Positions 55,301-64,000 of a stretch of DNA of 64,000 nucleotides are shown piece by piece. Each line of letters starts with the position of its first letter. Position 1 is the stretch's first letter. The notes beneath the pieces were generated by a model, which was given only the letters and a program-made list of their open reading frames with translations, was not told the DNA's origin and did not search any database. A program made the translations under genes and the position numbers. Source of the DNA: JAMZMI01 sp047632435 (GTDB taxonomy: Bacteria; Bacteroidota; Bacteroidia; Cytophagales; Cyclobacteriaceae); contig JBLICU010000004.1 of assembly GCA_047632435.1 (NCBI GenBank), positions 21,527-85,526 on the forward strand, given 5' to 3'.

Positions 55301-58300
55301 TTTCATATCAGGTACAAAGTGAAGGAGTTGATATACCGGGAGCTTCGGAGACTGGGAATGGTTCTGATATTGATTTTATTTTAGGTCCCTTTAACGCTAA
55401 TGTCACATTATCTGTGATAGCGACCAATAATATAACAAGTTGTGGTAATTATCTTTCATCTACACAAACAATAACTGTAAATGGGGCTCAGAATCCAACT
55501 ACCAGTGAGACTTTTCCTGTGGTTGCCAGTTCATCATCTATCACATCAGGAACATCTACCAATATTCTCATTGGTGATGGGGGTAATCCTACTAATTCAT
55601 CCTTTACCTATTATCTCTATAATGCATCCACAGATGTTCTTGTCAATAGTGCGACAGGAAATAGCGGTCAGTTATCAATATCTACCGGAAACCTGACAGA
55701 AAATAGCACTTTTTATGTAATTGTGGAAGAATTGGCAGCTTCAGGTTGTGATGTCCAATTGTCCACTCAGCCTGTGGTCTCAGTAATCGTCCCTGTAGAG
55801 TTAAATTTGAGTGCAACACCGTCTGTAGTTTCTGAATCCGGAATACAAAATATTACTTACACCTTTACTAGGAGTGGGACCAACTCTGGTATATTGAGTG
55901 CCAATTTCAATGTAGGAGGTACTGCCACCTTTACCTCAGATTATACTCAATCGGGTGCAGTGACTTTCAATGGATCTTCTGGTACGGTCAATATTGCCGA
56001 TGGTTCATTTACTTCTGATATCGTTCTTGCTCCAGTTGATGATTCTGATATTGAGGGTGACGAAAGTATTCAACTTACAATTACTACAGGATCAGGCTAT
56101 ACAATTGGAACCAATTTTGACATAACCACAACAGTAAATGACAATGATGGGGCTATAGCTCCTAATTTGGATTTGGATGGGAGTTCGGTTGGCAGTGATT
56201 ATACTACCACATTTTTAAAGGGTGGAAATAGTGTTGCTATTTCAGATGTTACAATAACGATTACCGATGCTGATGACACCAATATGGAAAGTGCGACTGT
56301 TTCTCTTGATACGAGATATAATGGGTCAAATGAAACGCTCAGTATTACAGGTTCATTACCTTCGGGTATAATCGTTTCAAATGCTTATGATAATACTGAT
56401 GGGGTATTAGAGTTAAGTGGTGTAGCGTCCATTGCCGACTATCAGACAGCAATACATCAAATTGTCTATAACAATGTTTCGGTAAACCCGAATAATGAAG
56501 ATCGGATCATTACTGTGGTTGTCAATGATGGTGCGCAAAATAGTAACACCGGGAACACAACCATGTCCATCAAGTTTCCTCCAGTTCTAACATCTATTGG
56601 ACCTGTTGAAACCACGTTGGAAGAAACAGAAGTAGAAATTGATTTTCTTGAAATAAAAGATAATGCTGATGAATCAGATGCTGATGGCGAAGTTGTTGCT
56701 TTTGTGGTCAAAGCGATTAGTCAAGGCACATTGCGCATTGGTACAGATCCAATAAGCGCGACCGCTTTTTCCCCTGGTACAAACGATATTATTCAGCTCG
56801 GTTCAAAAGCATTTTGGACACCACCTGCAAATCAAAGTGGAACACTTTCGGCATTTGAGATAGTTGCCAAAGATGATGAAGGTTTTGAATCAGTAGGAAA
56901 TGTCATAGTTCCAGTAATTGTTGAAGAAGTAAATGATTTACCAGTTGCTACTGCCGATACAGGTGCTACAAATCAAGACACAGAAGTTGTATTATCTAAA
57001 ATAACAAATAACGATACAGATGCTGATGGAACTATAGCCGTGTCAACAGTGATCTTAATAGATCCATCCAATAGTTTGAATAAAGGTATTGTCAATGATC
57101 CATTGATTATTGCTTCATTAGGGTCTTTTTCAATTGATGACGAGGCAAATCTCACTTTCATACCGGTATCTGGGTTCACCGGAAGTGCCATTGTTTATTA
57201 CACAGTTGAAGACAATGTAGGAGGAAAATCAAATCAAGGAACTATTACAATTACTGTCTCAGGTAATACGGCACCAAATGTCGATTTAGATAATAACGAT
57301 GATTCAGGAACTACAGGGAATGATCTCACTCAGTCAGTTTTAGATGCTTCTGCTGGTACAATCATAGTAGACAATGATGTAAATATTACAGATGCCACAG
57401 ATACTCAAATGGAATCTCTGACGATTACTTTAACCAACAGGCTAGACGGAATCAACGAGTCTTTATATGTAGATGGCACCTTACCTCCGGGTGTTACAAT
57501 CACAAACCCCTATTCGAATGCAGATGGTATTTTGGAATTGACAGGAACTGCTGATATTGACGATTATGAGAATGTACTCAGAATCATAAAGTATAAAAAT
57601 ATAGCAGTTGACCCGGATGTCACAGATAGAGTAATCACTATTTTTGTAAATGATGGTAGCCTTAACAGCACTGTAGCAATTTCAACTGTAAAAATAGGAT
57701 GTGGCAACTTTACGTTACTTGATTTCCAAGCCCCGACATTAGAAACTAATGTGGCAGGAACCATTGGGGATATCTATCGATTTAGTGATGTTGCAACAGG
57801 TTTGGATGCCCTTGTTGAAATTACCGGTCTAGTGAACGCTACCCTAACTGACATAGATGATGACAGTGGAAATATTGAAACACTAAGACCTTTCCTTACA
57901 GCAACCGATGCGACCGTTGATATGTACATCGATTTGGAGATAGTAGTGGTTGCAGCAGATACATCTACTCCTACTCCTTTAGGAGATGTTTCAATAGTTG
58001 GAGGTGACGTGGATGGAATTAATGGTACCAGAGATTTTATGGGTGTGAAAGACAGTCCTGGAATCACCATAGAAAACATCAATAACCTAACAAGGGACTT
58101 TGAAGACAATTTCACAACCTTCACTTCCTCTAATAACAATGATGTGAATCCTGGCTCTATAGACGAGCCTTTACACACGGTATATGCTGTTTTCAAAAAC
58201 GCAAGCACTTTCCAAGTAAGAGGTGGATCAAAACAATTTACAGGAGGAGGCGGTAATGACGGTACAAGGGTCGTGGAATTCAACCTGGCCAATGCCTGTT

Positions 58301-61300
58301 ATTTCGAGAGTTATACTGACCCTCAGACTACTCCAAGCAGTGCTGGTAAAACAATCGTACTCAACGAAGATGAAAGCTTCGATTTCAATGATGTGGATTT
58401 TTCTTTTGAAGATGCGGATGGGGATGCGTTTGAAGCGGTTATAATAAGATTACTTCCGACGAACGGGACATTATTGTACAATGGTGGAGCAGCTGCAATT
58501 GATACTGAGTATACAGATAAGACACTTTTCTCTTTCGCACCGGACTTAAATGAAAATGGAAACCCATATGCAGAATTTGTTTTTCAGGTAAAAGACAATT
58601 CTGGTCACGCAGAAACAGAGTTTTCAGCTCAGCGTGATACAATCGTATTTAAAGTTTTATCAATAAACGATCAGCCTATAGCTACTGACGATACATATAT
58701 ATTATCTGAAGGAGGAACCTTGACAGCCAATGACGCTACAGGAACAACGACAGGAGGAAACCCAGCGGATGATGGCGTAGTGGTCAATGATACGGATGCT
58801 GACAATGATCCTCTTACTGTACAGTTGGTTACTGGTCCTTCATACAATGGAACAACATTTATATTAAATCCAGATGGAACATTTATCTATACCCATGACG
58901 GATCTGAAAACTTTACGGATTCCTTTACCTACAGAATAACTGACCCGGACGGTGAATCATCCACTGCAACTGTTACTATTAATATTACTCCTGTAAATGA
59001 TCCCCCAACCATTGACTTGGACGGAAATAACAGTTCGGGAGCAACAGCATTTGATTACTACACTTCGTTTCAAGAGGGAGGCTCTCCTATAGCCATAGCT
59101 GATACAGATGTGACTATCGTTGACGGGGATTTAAGTGACAATATTGAAAGTGTAACAATCATCCTTACCAACAGACCAGATGGTGCTTCTGAAACTTTGA
59201 CAGTAACAGGGCCACTGCCAGGTATTTTGGTTATTTCTGACCCTTATGACAATGCAGATGGTCAATTAGTAATTAGTGGCACGGGTACAGTAGCAGAATA
59301 TCAGCAAGCTATTCAATTAATAGTGTATGAAAACACTGGTGTTGGCCCGGACGTAGCTGACCGAAATGTAACATTGGTGTTAACAGATGGAGATGATAAT
59401 AGCAATACCGCAACTACAAATATTGTAGTAAGCCCAGGAGATGATTTTGATAATGATGGTATAAAAGACATCAATGATCTGGATGATGATAATGATGGAA
59501 TTCCAGATTCAAAAGAATTTTGTCTAAATGGAGGTTTTGCATGTTTGCCAGGTGGGGTAGATCCAAGTGGGGATGAAGATGGAGATGGAATATCCAACTA
59601 CGAAGATTTTGATGATCCAGCAGTTGGAAGCGGATGTGTAGACGCCAATTTGGATGGAAAGTGCGATGTGTTGAATGTACTCTATGATCCAGATGGAGAT
59701 AATATTCCAAACCACAAAGATTACAATTCAGATGGTGATAATTGTTCCGATGCGCACGAATCAGGTCATGGACAAGTAGTACTTACTGGAGGGGTAATTA
59801 CCGGACCGTTTGGAGCGAATGGCTTGGCTAATAGGATCGAAACCTTTACTGAATCTGGAAACATAAAATATACATTATCAGAAAAAGTCGCTGGAACATT
59901 CAACGCTCAAAGTGCAACTTGTGATCAATGCGTTCCTTATTTAGATCTTGATGCTAGTAATCTTGCGGATGCGAACTTTACTACTTCTTTTGCCGAAGGG
60001 GACATAAATGTTAAGATTTCTGATACTGATACTGATATCACTGATCTCAATGATGTCAAAATAACAAAGGCTGTTTTAATTTTAACCAATAGACTTGATG
60101 GCACTTCCGAATCCTTGAGCGTATTGGGTACACTTCCTCCGGGAATAAGTATTATAGATGTATATAATAATAATGATGGACAACTTGTGCTATCAGGTTT
60201 AGCTGCTATTTCTAGCTATGAAGCTGCTATAGAACAGATTGTTTACAACAACTCAAGCGCCAATCCCAATCAGACGACCCGACAAATAAATGTCACCGTT
60301 TACGATAGCGAAAATGCGAGTAACACAGCCATATCATTTATTGGTGTAACCAGTCAAAATGATAATCCTATTGCTAGAAGAGATACCAATGCTACCACAG
60401 AAGGAGCCGTAACAATAAATGAAACCAACGGAAGTGGATCACTTTTAGCTAACGACAGTGATGCTGACTATGATCCATTAACTGTGACCCTAATCAATGG
60501 AATTTCAAATCCAGCAACTGACGTCACGGGTAGTTATGGCACATTGAATTGGGCAGCTGATGGAACCTATACTTATACCTTAAATAATAGTGCTGTTGAT
60601 GGGCTGGCCTTTTTGGAAACTGTAACTGAAACGTTTACTTATACTGTTTCCGATGGTACAGGCACTGATACGGAGGTTTTGACTATCGTTATTACCGGAA
60701 CCAATGACAATCCAGTTGCTTTTGACGATTCTAATCAAATTTCTGAGCTTGGCACAAGCATAACTCATGCTAACGGGAGTGGAACTTTGCTGGTAAATGA
60801 TACAGATATAGATGGTGATAATCTCAATGTTGAGTCTATCACAAGTATTAATATACCCGCAAATACTTCAAATGATCCTGGTACTTCTGTAGCAGGAACC
60901 TATGGTACTTTGGCCTGGAATAACAATGGAACATATACCTATACAAGAAATGCAACAGACGTAACAAATACAGCCACAGTAACTGATGTGTTTGATTATG
61001 TTGTCTCTGATGCCAATGGGACGGATATTGGCAGATTAGTTATCACAATTCTAGGTCAGAATTTAGCAGATAAAACCATCACCGTAGCTCCTTTAGTTGC
61101 TACAGGTACGGAGGGCGGATCAAACCCTAGTTTTCGATTTACAAAAACTGGGACGAATAGCGCAACGCTTGTGTATTACTCTGTGAGCGGTACTGCCATA
61201 GCGGGTAGTGATTATACGGCTTTGAGTGGTTCAGTTACAATACCTACAGGTTCCGGTACTCAAACTGTGGATGTTACCGTTCCAATAATTAATGATTTGC

Positions 61301-64000
61301 TTGCAGAGTGCTCTAACGAGACGGTTATAGTAACACTCTTACCAGCGACAGAAGGAACGCTTGGTACCCCTAAAACGGCCACTGTCACTATACTCGATAA
61401 TGATACTGTTACTCCTTCGGTTTCCGTTGCGGATGTATGTTCGGGAAACAATATAACGGTTAACATGACCGGAGCTACGAACCTGCCAAATGGGACATAT
61501 GATATTTCCTACAATATCGATGGCGGAGGTACGCTCACCGCAAGTGGTGTTTCAGTTGCTTCTGGTGCCGCAATTTTCACTACAGCCGGAATTTCTCCCG
61601 GAGCACATACCTTGAATCTTACTGGAGTTTGTGACAAAACCGTAATAGGTTCAAATGACACTTTTACTATAAACAGTCCATCATCCGCTGCGTCAATCAC
61701 AGGGACAGCATCCATATGTAAAGGAAGCGCTACTGATTTGGCGGTAACAATTACAGGAGGAGTAAGTCCTTATGGGTTGCTTCTAAGTGATGGTACTACG
61801 GTTAATAATTATGTCAGCGGTTCGCCAATCAATGTTTCCCCATTGGTTTCAAAAAGTTATACAATTTTATCAGTTTCAGATGCCAATGGATGTTCTGGGA
61901 CAGGTATATCTGCTACTCCGGCAGTAGTTACGGTTAATCAAGGATCAACAGCTGCAACCATCAGTGGTGCAACCTCTATTTGTGAAGGTGCAACTGCGAA
62001 TCTTGCTGTAGCCATTTCAGGGGGAACAGGACCTTATACGGTTGTTCTTAATACCGGATTGACGCTTACCGGTTATGCGAGTGGGGCTGCCATTCCAGTC
62101 ACACCATCGATCACTACCGCTTACACGATTAGCAGTGTAACAGATTCAAATGGATGTTTAGGTACCGGAAATGCTGCAACAGCCACCGTAACTGTAACGC
62201 CTATTCCTGAAATCAATCTTGTTGGTGTTAGTAGTCCGTCAACTTTTGGTGGTTCAGATGGATCGATATCTTTATCATTTACAGATGTGCCAGATGGTAC
62301 ATACAATCTTTCATACGCAACCGGATCATTTAATAATGTCAATATTGAATCCGGTGCTGTTACAATAAGTGGCTTAGTGGCGGGTGATTACAATAATATC
62401 GCCTTGAGTGTTGGTGGCTGTGTAACTGCTTCTAATGTAGATGCAACAATAACACAATCAGCTGATCTGGATATCGCAGTAGCTGGTAATGGTTCTGAAA
62501 ATGGTTCTGGTTCCCCAATCAGCATTACCTATACAGTGACTTTGGATAAGGTGAATAATACAGGTTCAGGTATTACGGTAAATTATTCATTCTCTGGTGG
62601 TTCAGCAACTGGTGGTTCTGACTATACAAATTCCACAACTTCAATTGTTATTCCTAATGGAGCTTCAAGTGGGACCATTACTGTACCGGTAATTGAAGAT
62701 ACAGATTTAGAATCGACTGAATCCGTGGAAATTACTTTATCAACTTCTGGTCTTCCAAGCGGTGTATCATTAAATACTCCATCGGCAACAGGTACTATTT
62801 CAGATGATGATGTGGCTTCCGTCACGATAAGTGCTAGTGACGCCACCGGAAATGAGACCCCAACTGATAATGGTGAATTCTCTGTTTCGCTTAATAAAAC
62901 CAACAATACAGGTAGTGATATTACCATTACTTATAGTATTGGAGGTACTGCAACCGCTGGGCCAGGTAATGATTATACAATCCTTTCAGGTACTGTGATT
63001 ATTGCAGATGGACAAAGTTCAGCAACCATTCCTGTGATCATTTTAAACGATGGATTGGTTGAGAATAGTGAAACTATAGTTGTGACTTTGGTTAGTTCTG
63101 ATGTTCCAACGAAAGTTACTGTTGGCGCACCTGGAAGTGCTACAGTTACGATCACCGACAATGACACAGCAAGTGTAACCATAGATGATGCAACAGGTAC
63201 AGAAGGCGGCAATGTAAGCTTCACATTAGAATTAACCCAGGATGTAAGTGGCGATGTAGTAATTGATGTAACATTCACAGGAGGTACAGCTACAGGTTTA
63301 GGAACAGATTATACAAGTACTACTCAACAATTCACCTTTACAGGAGGCACAGCAGGAACGAAAACAGTCAATGTACCAGCAGCATCAGACAATCTGATAG
63401 AAGGCAATGAAACCTTCAATGTAAGTTTATCCCTGGTTTCAGGCAATGGAAGCATAAGTGTATCTGATACCGGAATCGGTACGATCGATGATGCAGACGA
63501 CAATGCCGCTACAGAAGTCAACATTGTCAAGACGACCGACGGAGTAGAAGGAGGAGCAAGTGTAGTTTATACAGTGAGCCTAAGTGATGGCAGCAATGCA
63601 TTGACCAACAACACGGGTTCACCTATCACGGTAGCTATAGCTTTTGCAACAGGAAGTACAGCAGTCCAAGGAGATTTAACGACAAGCTTCCCTACGAGTA
63701 TAAGTATCGCCGATGGAGCAAGCAGTGCCATAGTTACTTTGGTAGTAGCCACAGACAACCAGATAGAAGGCAATGAGACCTTACGCGCCACGATCAGCAG
63801 CCCAAGTATTGGGACGGTAAACACAGCTACCGCCGATGCAACGATTGACGATGCAGATGATAATGCCGCAAACACAGAAGTCAACATTGTCAAGACGACC
63901 GACGGAGTAGAAGGAGGAGCAAGTGTAGTTTATACAGTGAGCCTAAGTGATGGCAGCAATGCATTGACCAACAACACGGGTTCACCTATCACGGTAGCTA
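52378..64000 (+). CDS. Giant multi-domain repeat adhesin (Calx-beta, cadherin-like, TSP3), 3' end outside window
   Basis: From ATG 52378 the frame stays open to the last base: 3,874 codons with no stop. A long N-terminus ends in a signal-like segment (SCIFFLMLGVGLNAQ, ~47-61). Residues ~62-330 form an N-terminal globular region with Cys pairs. Ig-like repeats follow (~330-1140), then a Calx-beta domain (~1142-1258), tandem cadherin/VCBS-like domains (~1262-2350; 2660-2900), acidic thrombospondin type 3-like calcium loops (DFDNDGIKDINDLDDDNDG, ~2361), SprB-like or PKD-like modules (~3010-3350), and a Calx-beta array from ~3362 to the edge. It should be a Ca2+-stiffened surface filament, probably exported by T9SS; its C-terminus, which would show a sorting domain, is not visible. 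Confidence 0.9.
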   Translation, partial: MPLTKSPFGLFVSNTIQSLFHFFLIKHQRNVVDNTQRHGLKSTSILSCIFFLMLGVGLNAQTPGVIFEPASTSILDPNGDGYVSSAATGFTNLTDDTGEFEISMTALPTFGTGEALADIRSGPSYGFTDFSFDPNGAAAYVANDGTNFIFRFRLSDYRPNAKGYTVLIDSDGQFGSLDPNAQALNPGFEIAVVLYSKNDADAVSVYNIDNQNSCTSPVATYARTTNHQKAIAGISSGGNVDVFYDFFVPISAITSNFTTQGPGNSAVTTSTRLRFGAATNSSNSCAIDASLSDIAGLDNSDYEGCNWCAFEELIECQVPASLNDLSSSTCNGVETDCPVLNTILENGTTDLDGTAEASADIFITVSSGGSTTGYVTSADGLGDWSQTITALADGDVVTIRALASGEKFSNSSCNVTVVNAPCDNAPNYTIINSPNGGNNKLDGNIESGVYAIEMEAYQFDTDFTTTLAGGTITNGSKSSRVGDANYVSGIFTANASAWDFQGGLSSSDATFSNGVIYAIRMRVDLNDGNGFGCWTDFQLFCGKCTNPCSTPKDPSIATTLSAGTTVITGANTGTGDSYTTGDKVYLYMNETGLTGEGSTLLGTGTVTDGITGAWSVTLADELGNFGCGTVIAKVVGIGSTCVSDASTTTATPSSTQSATPAITDSYCGDVTVISGTSIEPEGSLVNLYNSGGASSLVSATVSSQGTWTIPYNTLLSGSTYDVKVTNTSSCISESAAASVTIGTRSAPTGTIDLPADLTESDLSGLINFSGTLSASPSDFKLYVDGVELSLTNKVTGTAWSANVDANDLYVGGYVTLRASVGSNCESLDLATEFIDCTLPDQSLAVGDDEVCADTDQANLTVSNSVVGVLYTPYLDDSPDVLHGYTHGGTTSDITLTTYTYPENPSDATQVYVPNVVIKASRFLGGASTCESDLTDLSDVTVNPLPAPSLSVNVTTNNTCNGGYVTLTLLSSETDVSYQVQSEGVDIPGASETGNGSDIDFILGPFNANVTLSVIATNNITSCGNYLSSTQTITVNGAQNPTTSETFPVVASSSSITSGTSTNILIGDGGNPTNSSFTYYLYNASTDVLVNSATGNSGQLSISTGNLTENSTFYVIVEELAASGCDVQLSTQPVVSVIVPVELNLSATPSVVSESGIQNITYTFTRSGTNSGILSANFNVGGTATFTSDYTQSGAVTFNGSSGTVNIADGSFTSDIVLAPVDDSDIEGDESIQLTITTGSGYTIGTNFDITTTVNDNDGAIAPNLDLDGSSVGSDYTTTFLKGGNSVAISDVTITITDADDTNMESATVSLDTRYNGSNETLSITGSLPSGIIVSNAYDNTDGVLELSGVASIADYQTAIHQIVYNNVSVNPNNEDRIITVVVNDGAQNSNTGNTTMSIKFPPVLTSIGPVETTLEETEVEIDFLEIKDNADESDADGEVVAFVVKAISQGTLRIGTDPISATAFSPGTNDIIQLGSKAFWTPPANQSGTLSAFEIVAKDDEGFESVGNVIVPVIVEEVNDLPVATADTGATNQDTEVVLSKITNNDTDADGTIAVSTVILIDPSNSLNKGIVNDPLIIASLGSFSIDDEANLTFIPVSGFTGSAIVYYTVEDNVGGKSNQGTITITVSGNTAPNVDLDNNDDSGTTGNDLTQSVLDASAGTIIVDNDVNITDATDTQMESLTITLTNRLDGINESLYVDGTLPPGVTITNPYSNADGILELTGTADIDDYENVLRIIKYKNIAVDPDVTDRVITIFVNDGSLNSTVAISTVKIGCGNFTLLDFQAPTLETNVAGTIGDIYRFSDVATGLDALVEITGLVNATLTDIDDDSGNIETLRPFLTATDATVDMYIDLEIVVVAADTSTPTPLGDVSIVGGDVDGINGTRDFMGVKDSPGITIENINNLTRDFEDNFTTFTSSNNNDVNPGSIDEPLHTVYAVFKNASTFQVRGGSKQFTGGGGNDGTRVVEFNLANACYFESYTDPQTTPSSAGKTIVLNEDESFDFNDVDFSFEDADGDAFEAVIIRLLPTNGTLLYNGGAAAIDTEYTDKTLFSFAPDLNENGNPYAEFVFQVKDNSGHAETEFSAQRDTIVFKVLSINDQPIATDDTYILSEGGTLTANDATGTTTGGNPADDGVVVNDTDADNDPLTVQLVTGPSYNGTTFILNPDGTFIYTHDGSENFTDSFTYRITDPDGESSTATVTINITPVNDPPTIDLDGNNSSGATAFDYYTSFQEGGSPIAIADTDVTIVDGDLSDNIESVTIILTNRPDGASETLTVTGPLPGILVISDPYDNADGQLVISGTGTVAEYQQAIQLIVYENTGVGPDVADRNVTLVLTDGDDNSNTATTNIVVSPGDDFDNDGIKDINDLDDDNDGIPDSKEFCLNGGFACLPGGVDPSGDEDGDGISNYEDFDDPAVGSGCVDANLDGKCDVLNVLYDPDGDNIPNHKDYNSDGDNCSDAHESGHGQVVLTGGVITGPFGANGLANRIETFTESGNIKYTLSEKVAGTFNAQSATCDQCVPYLDLDASNLADANFTTSFAEGDINVKISDTDTDITDLNDVKITKAVLILTNRLDGTSESLSVLGTLPPGISIIDVYNNNDGQLVLSGLAAISSYEAAIEQIVYNNSSANPNQTTRQINVTVYDSENASNTAISFIGVTSQNDNPIARRDTNATTEGAVTINETNGSGSLLANDSDADYDPLTVTLINGISNPATDVTGSYGTLNWAADGTYTYTLNNSAVDGLAFLETVTETFTYTVSDGTGTDTEVLTIVITGTNDNPVAFDDSNQISELGTSITHANGSGTLLVNDTDIDGDNLNVESITSINIPANTSNDPGTSVAGTYGTLAWNNNGTYTYTRNATDVTNTATVTDVFDYVVSDANGTDIGRLVITILGQNLADKTITVAPLVATGTEGGSNPSFRFTKTGTNSATLVYYSVSGTAIAGSDYTALSGSVTIPTGSGTQTVDVTVPIINDLLAECSNETVIVTLLPATEGTLGTPKTATVTILDNDTVTPSVSVADVCSGNNITVNMTGATNLPNGTYDISYNIDGGGTLTASGVSVASGAAIFTTAGISPGAHTLNLTGVCDKTVIGSNDTFTINSPSSAASITGTASICKGSATDLAVTITGGVSPYGLLLSDGTTVNNYVSGSPINVSPLVSKSYTILSVSDANGCSGTGISATPAVVTVNQGSTAATISGATSICEGATANLAVAISGGTGPYTVVLNTGLTLTGYASGAAIPVTPSITTAYTISSVTDSNGCLGTGNAATATVTVTPIPEINLVGVSSPSTFGGSDGSISLSFTDVPDGTYNLSYATGSFNNVNIESGAVTISGLVAGDYNNIALSVGGCVTASNVDATITQSADLDIAVAGNGSENGSGSPISITYTVTLDKVNNTGSGITVNYSFSGGSATGGSDYTNSTTSIVIPNGASSGTITVPVIEDTDLESTESVEITLSTSGLPSGVSLNTPSATGTISDDDVASVTISASDATGNETPTDNGEFSVSLNKTNNTGSDITITYSIGGTATAGPGNDYTILSGTVIIADGQSSATIPVIILNDGLVENSETIVVTLVSSDVPTKVTVGAPGSATVTITDNDTASVTIDDATGTEGGNVSFTLELTQDVSGDVVIDVTFTGGTATGLGTDYTSTTQQFTFTGGTAGTKTVNVPAASDNLIEGNETFNVSLSLVSGNGSISVSDTGIGTIDDADDNAATEVNIVKTTDGVEGGASVVYTVSLSDGSNALTNNTGSPITVAIAFATGSTAVQGDLTTSFPTSISIADGASSAIVTLVVATDNQIEGNETLRATISSPSIGTVNTATADATIDDADDNAANTEVNIVKTTDGVEGGASVVYTVSLSDGSNALTNNTGSPITVA
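59450..59760 (+). other. Thrombospondin type 3-like calcium-binding segment inside the adhesin
   Basis: A run of Asp-rich loops of the DxDxDGIxD type (DFDNDGIKDINDLDDDNDG, DEDGDGISNYEDFDD, DPDGDNIPNHKDYNSDGDN), interspersed with Cys residues, is encoded here. Such loops bind several Ca2+ ions and often act as stiff spacers between domains. Confidence 0.75.
63511..64000 (+). repeat. DNA-level tandem repeat (363-bp period) in the Calx-beta array
   Basis: The 127 bases 63874-64000 are identical to 63511-63637, an offset of 363 bp or 121 codons. The encoded unit begins TEVNIVKTTDGVEGGASVVY. The preceding Calx-beta units share only protein-level similarity. Base-perfect identity points to recent duplication or ongoing gene conversion, and the array continues beyond the window. 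Confidence 0.92.

Noticed and set aside
52388..63893. Many minus-strand ORFs of 60-170 codons opposite the adhesin
   Set aside because: They are shadows of the repetitive plus-strand coding frame, rich in Ser/Val/Thr, and have no independent support.
63511..64000. A CRISPR array in the repeat-rich end of the window
   Set aside because: The repeats are in frame with the adhesin, 363 bp apart and encode Calx-beta domains; no short direct repeats with unique spacers were seen anywhere.

Overview
The window looks like a chromosomal segment of a free-living Bacteroidota, most likely of the Cytophagales type. This is inferred from AT-rich DNA, type IX secretion (T9SS) C-terminal sorting domains, lineage-typical families (DUF3857, DUF5686, an Hc1-like histone, a serine-palmitoyltransferase-like enzyme), start sites without Shine-Dalgarno motifs and a promoter of the TTG / TAnnTTTG kind. 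No rRNA, tRNA, CRISPR array, prophage or intact insertion sequence was seen.

Layout. 1-1.5 kb: end of an efflux adaptor and a small lipoprotein. 1.9-5.3 kb (minus): accC, a DUF1015 gene and maf, closely packed. 5.4-6.9 kb: serine-palmitoyltransferase-like enzyme and a 58-residue histone-like protein. 7-10.4 kb (minus): ligA, an unknown gene and dapA, overlapping or nearly so. 10.8-13 kb: CCA/polyA nucleotidyltransferase and a TPR protein. 13-17.5 kb: a gene graveyard holding a START-like protein, a T9SS protein tail, a DUF763 gene and a RelE-type toxin-antitoxin pair, all broken, with msrA and a small secreted protein intact among them. 17.5-31.2 kb (minus): a DnaE-type polymerase and a Y-family polymerase, each beside a Uma2 paralogue, separated by a CotH/lamin-tail T9SS protein, an unknown Cys-rich protein and a DUF433/DUF5615 module. 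31.4-35.4 kb: a lipoprotein, a secreted dikinase-like protein and a lipoprotein broken at a G9 tract. 35.4-42.6 kb (minus): TPR/MORN protein and two DUF3857-transglutaminase proteins in one operon. 42.8-43.9 kb: a small unknown gene and an XRE-S24 (LexA/CI-like) repressor. 44-48.6 kb: Gfo/Idh/MocA oxidoreductase, a DUF5686 protein and a TPR lipoprotein. 48.6-51.9 kb: thrS-infC-rpmI-rplT and a terminator. 52.4 kb to the end: the first 3,874 codons of a giant repeat adhesin that runs off the window.

The most interesting signal is a likely DNA-damage regulon. The same AT-rich palindromic words (CTAATATAATTAG and CTAAAAATATTAG, built on TTAGT/ACTAA half-sites) lie just upstream of three separate units: the DnaE-type polymerase, the Y-family polymerase, and the two-gene unit encoding a small unknown protein and the S24 repressor. 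The repressor keeps an Ala-Gly cleavage site and a Ser/Lys pair, so it could act like LexA on its own gene and on both mutagenic polymerases. The unknown 108-residue protein would then be a new member of that response. This regulon is an inference from shared sequence and gene content, not shown by experiment here.
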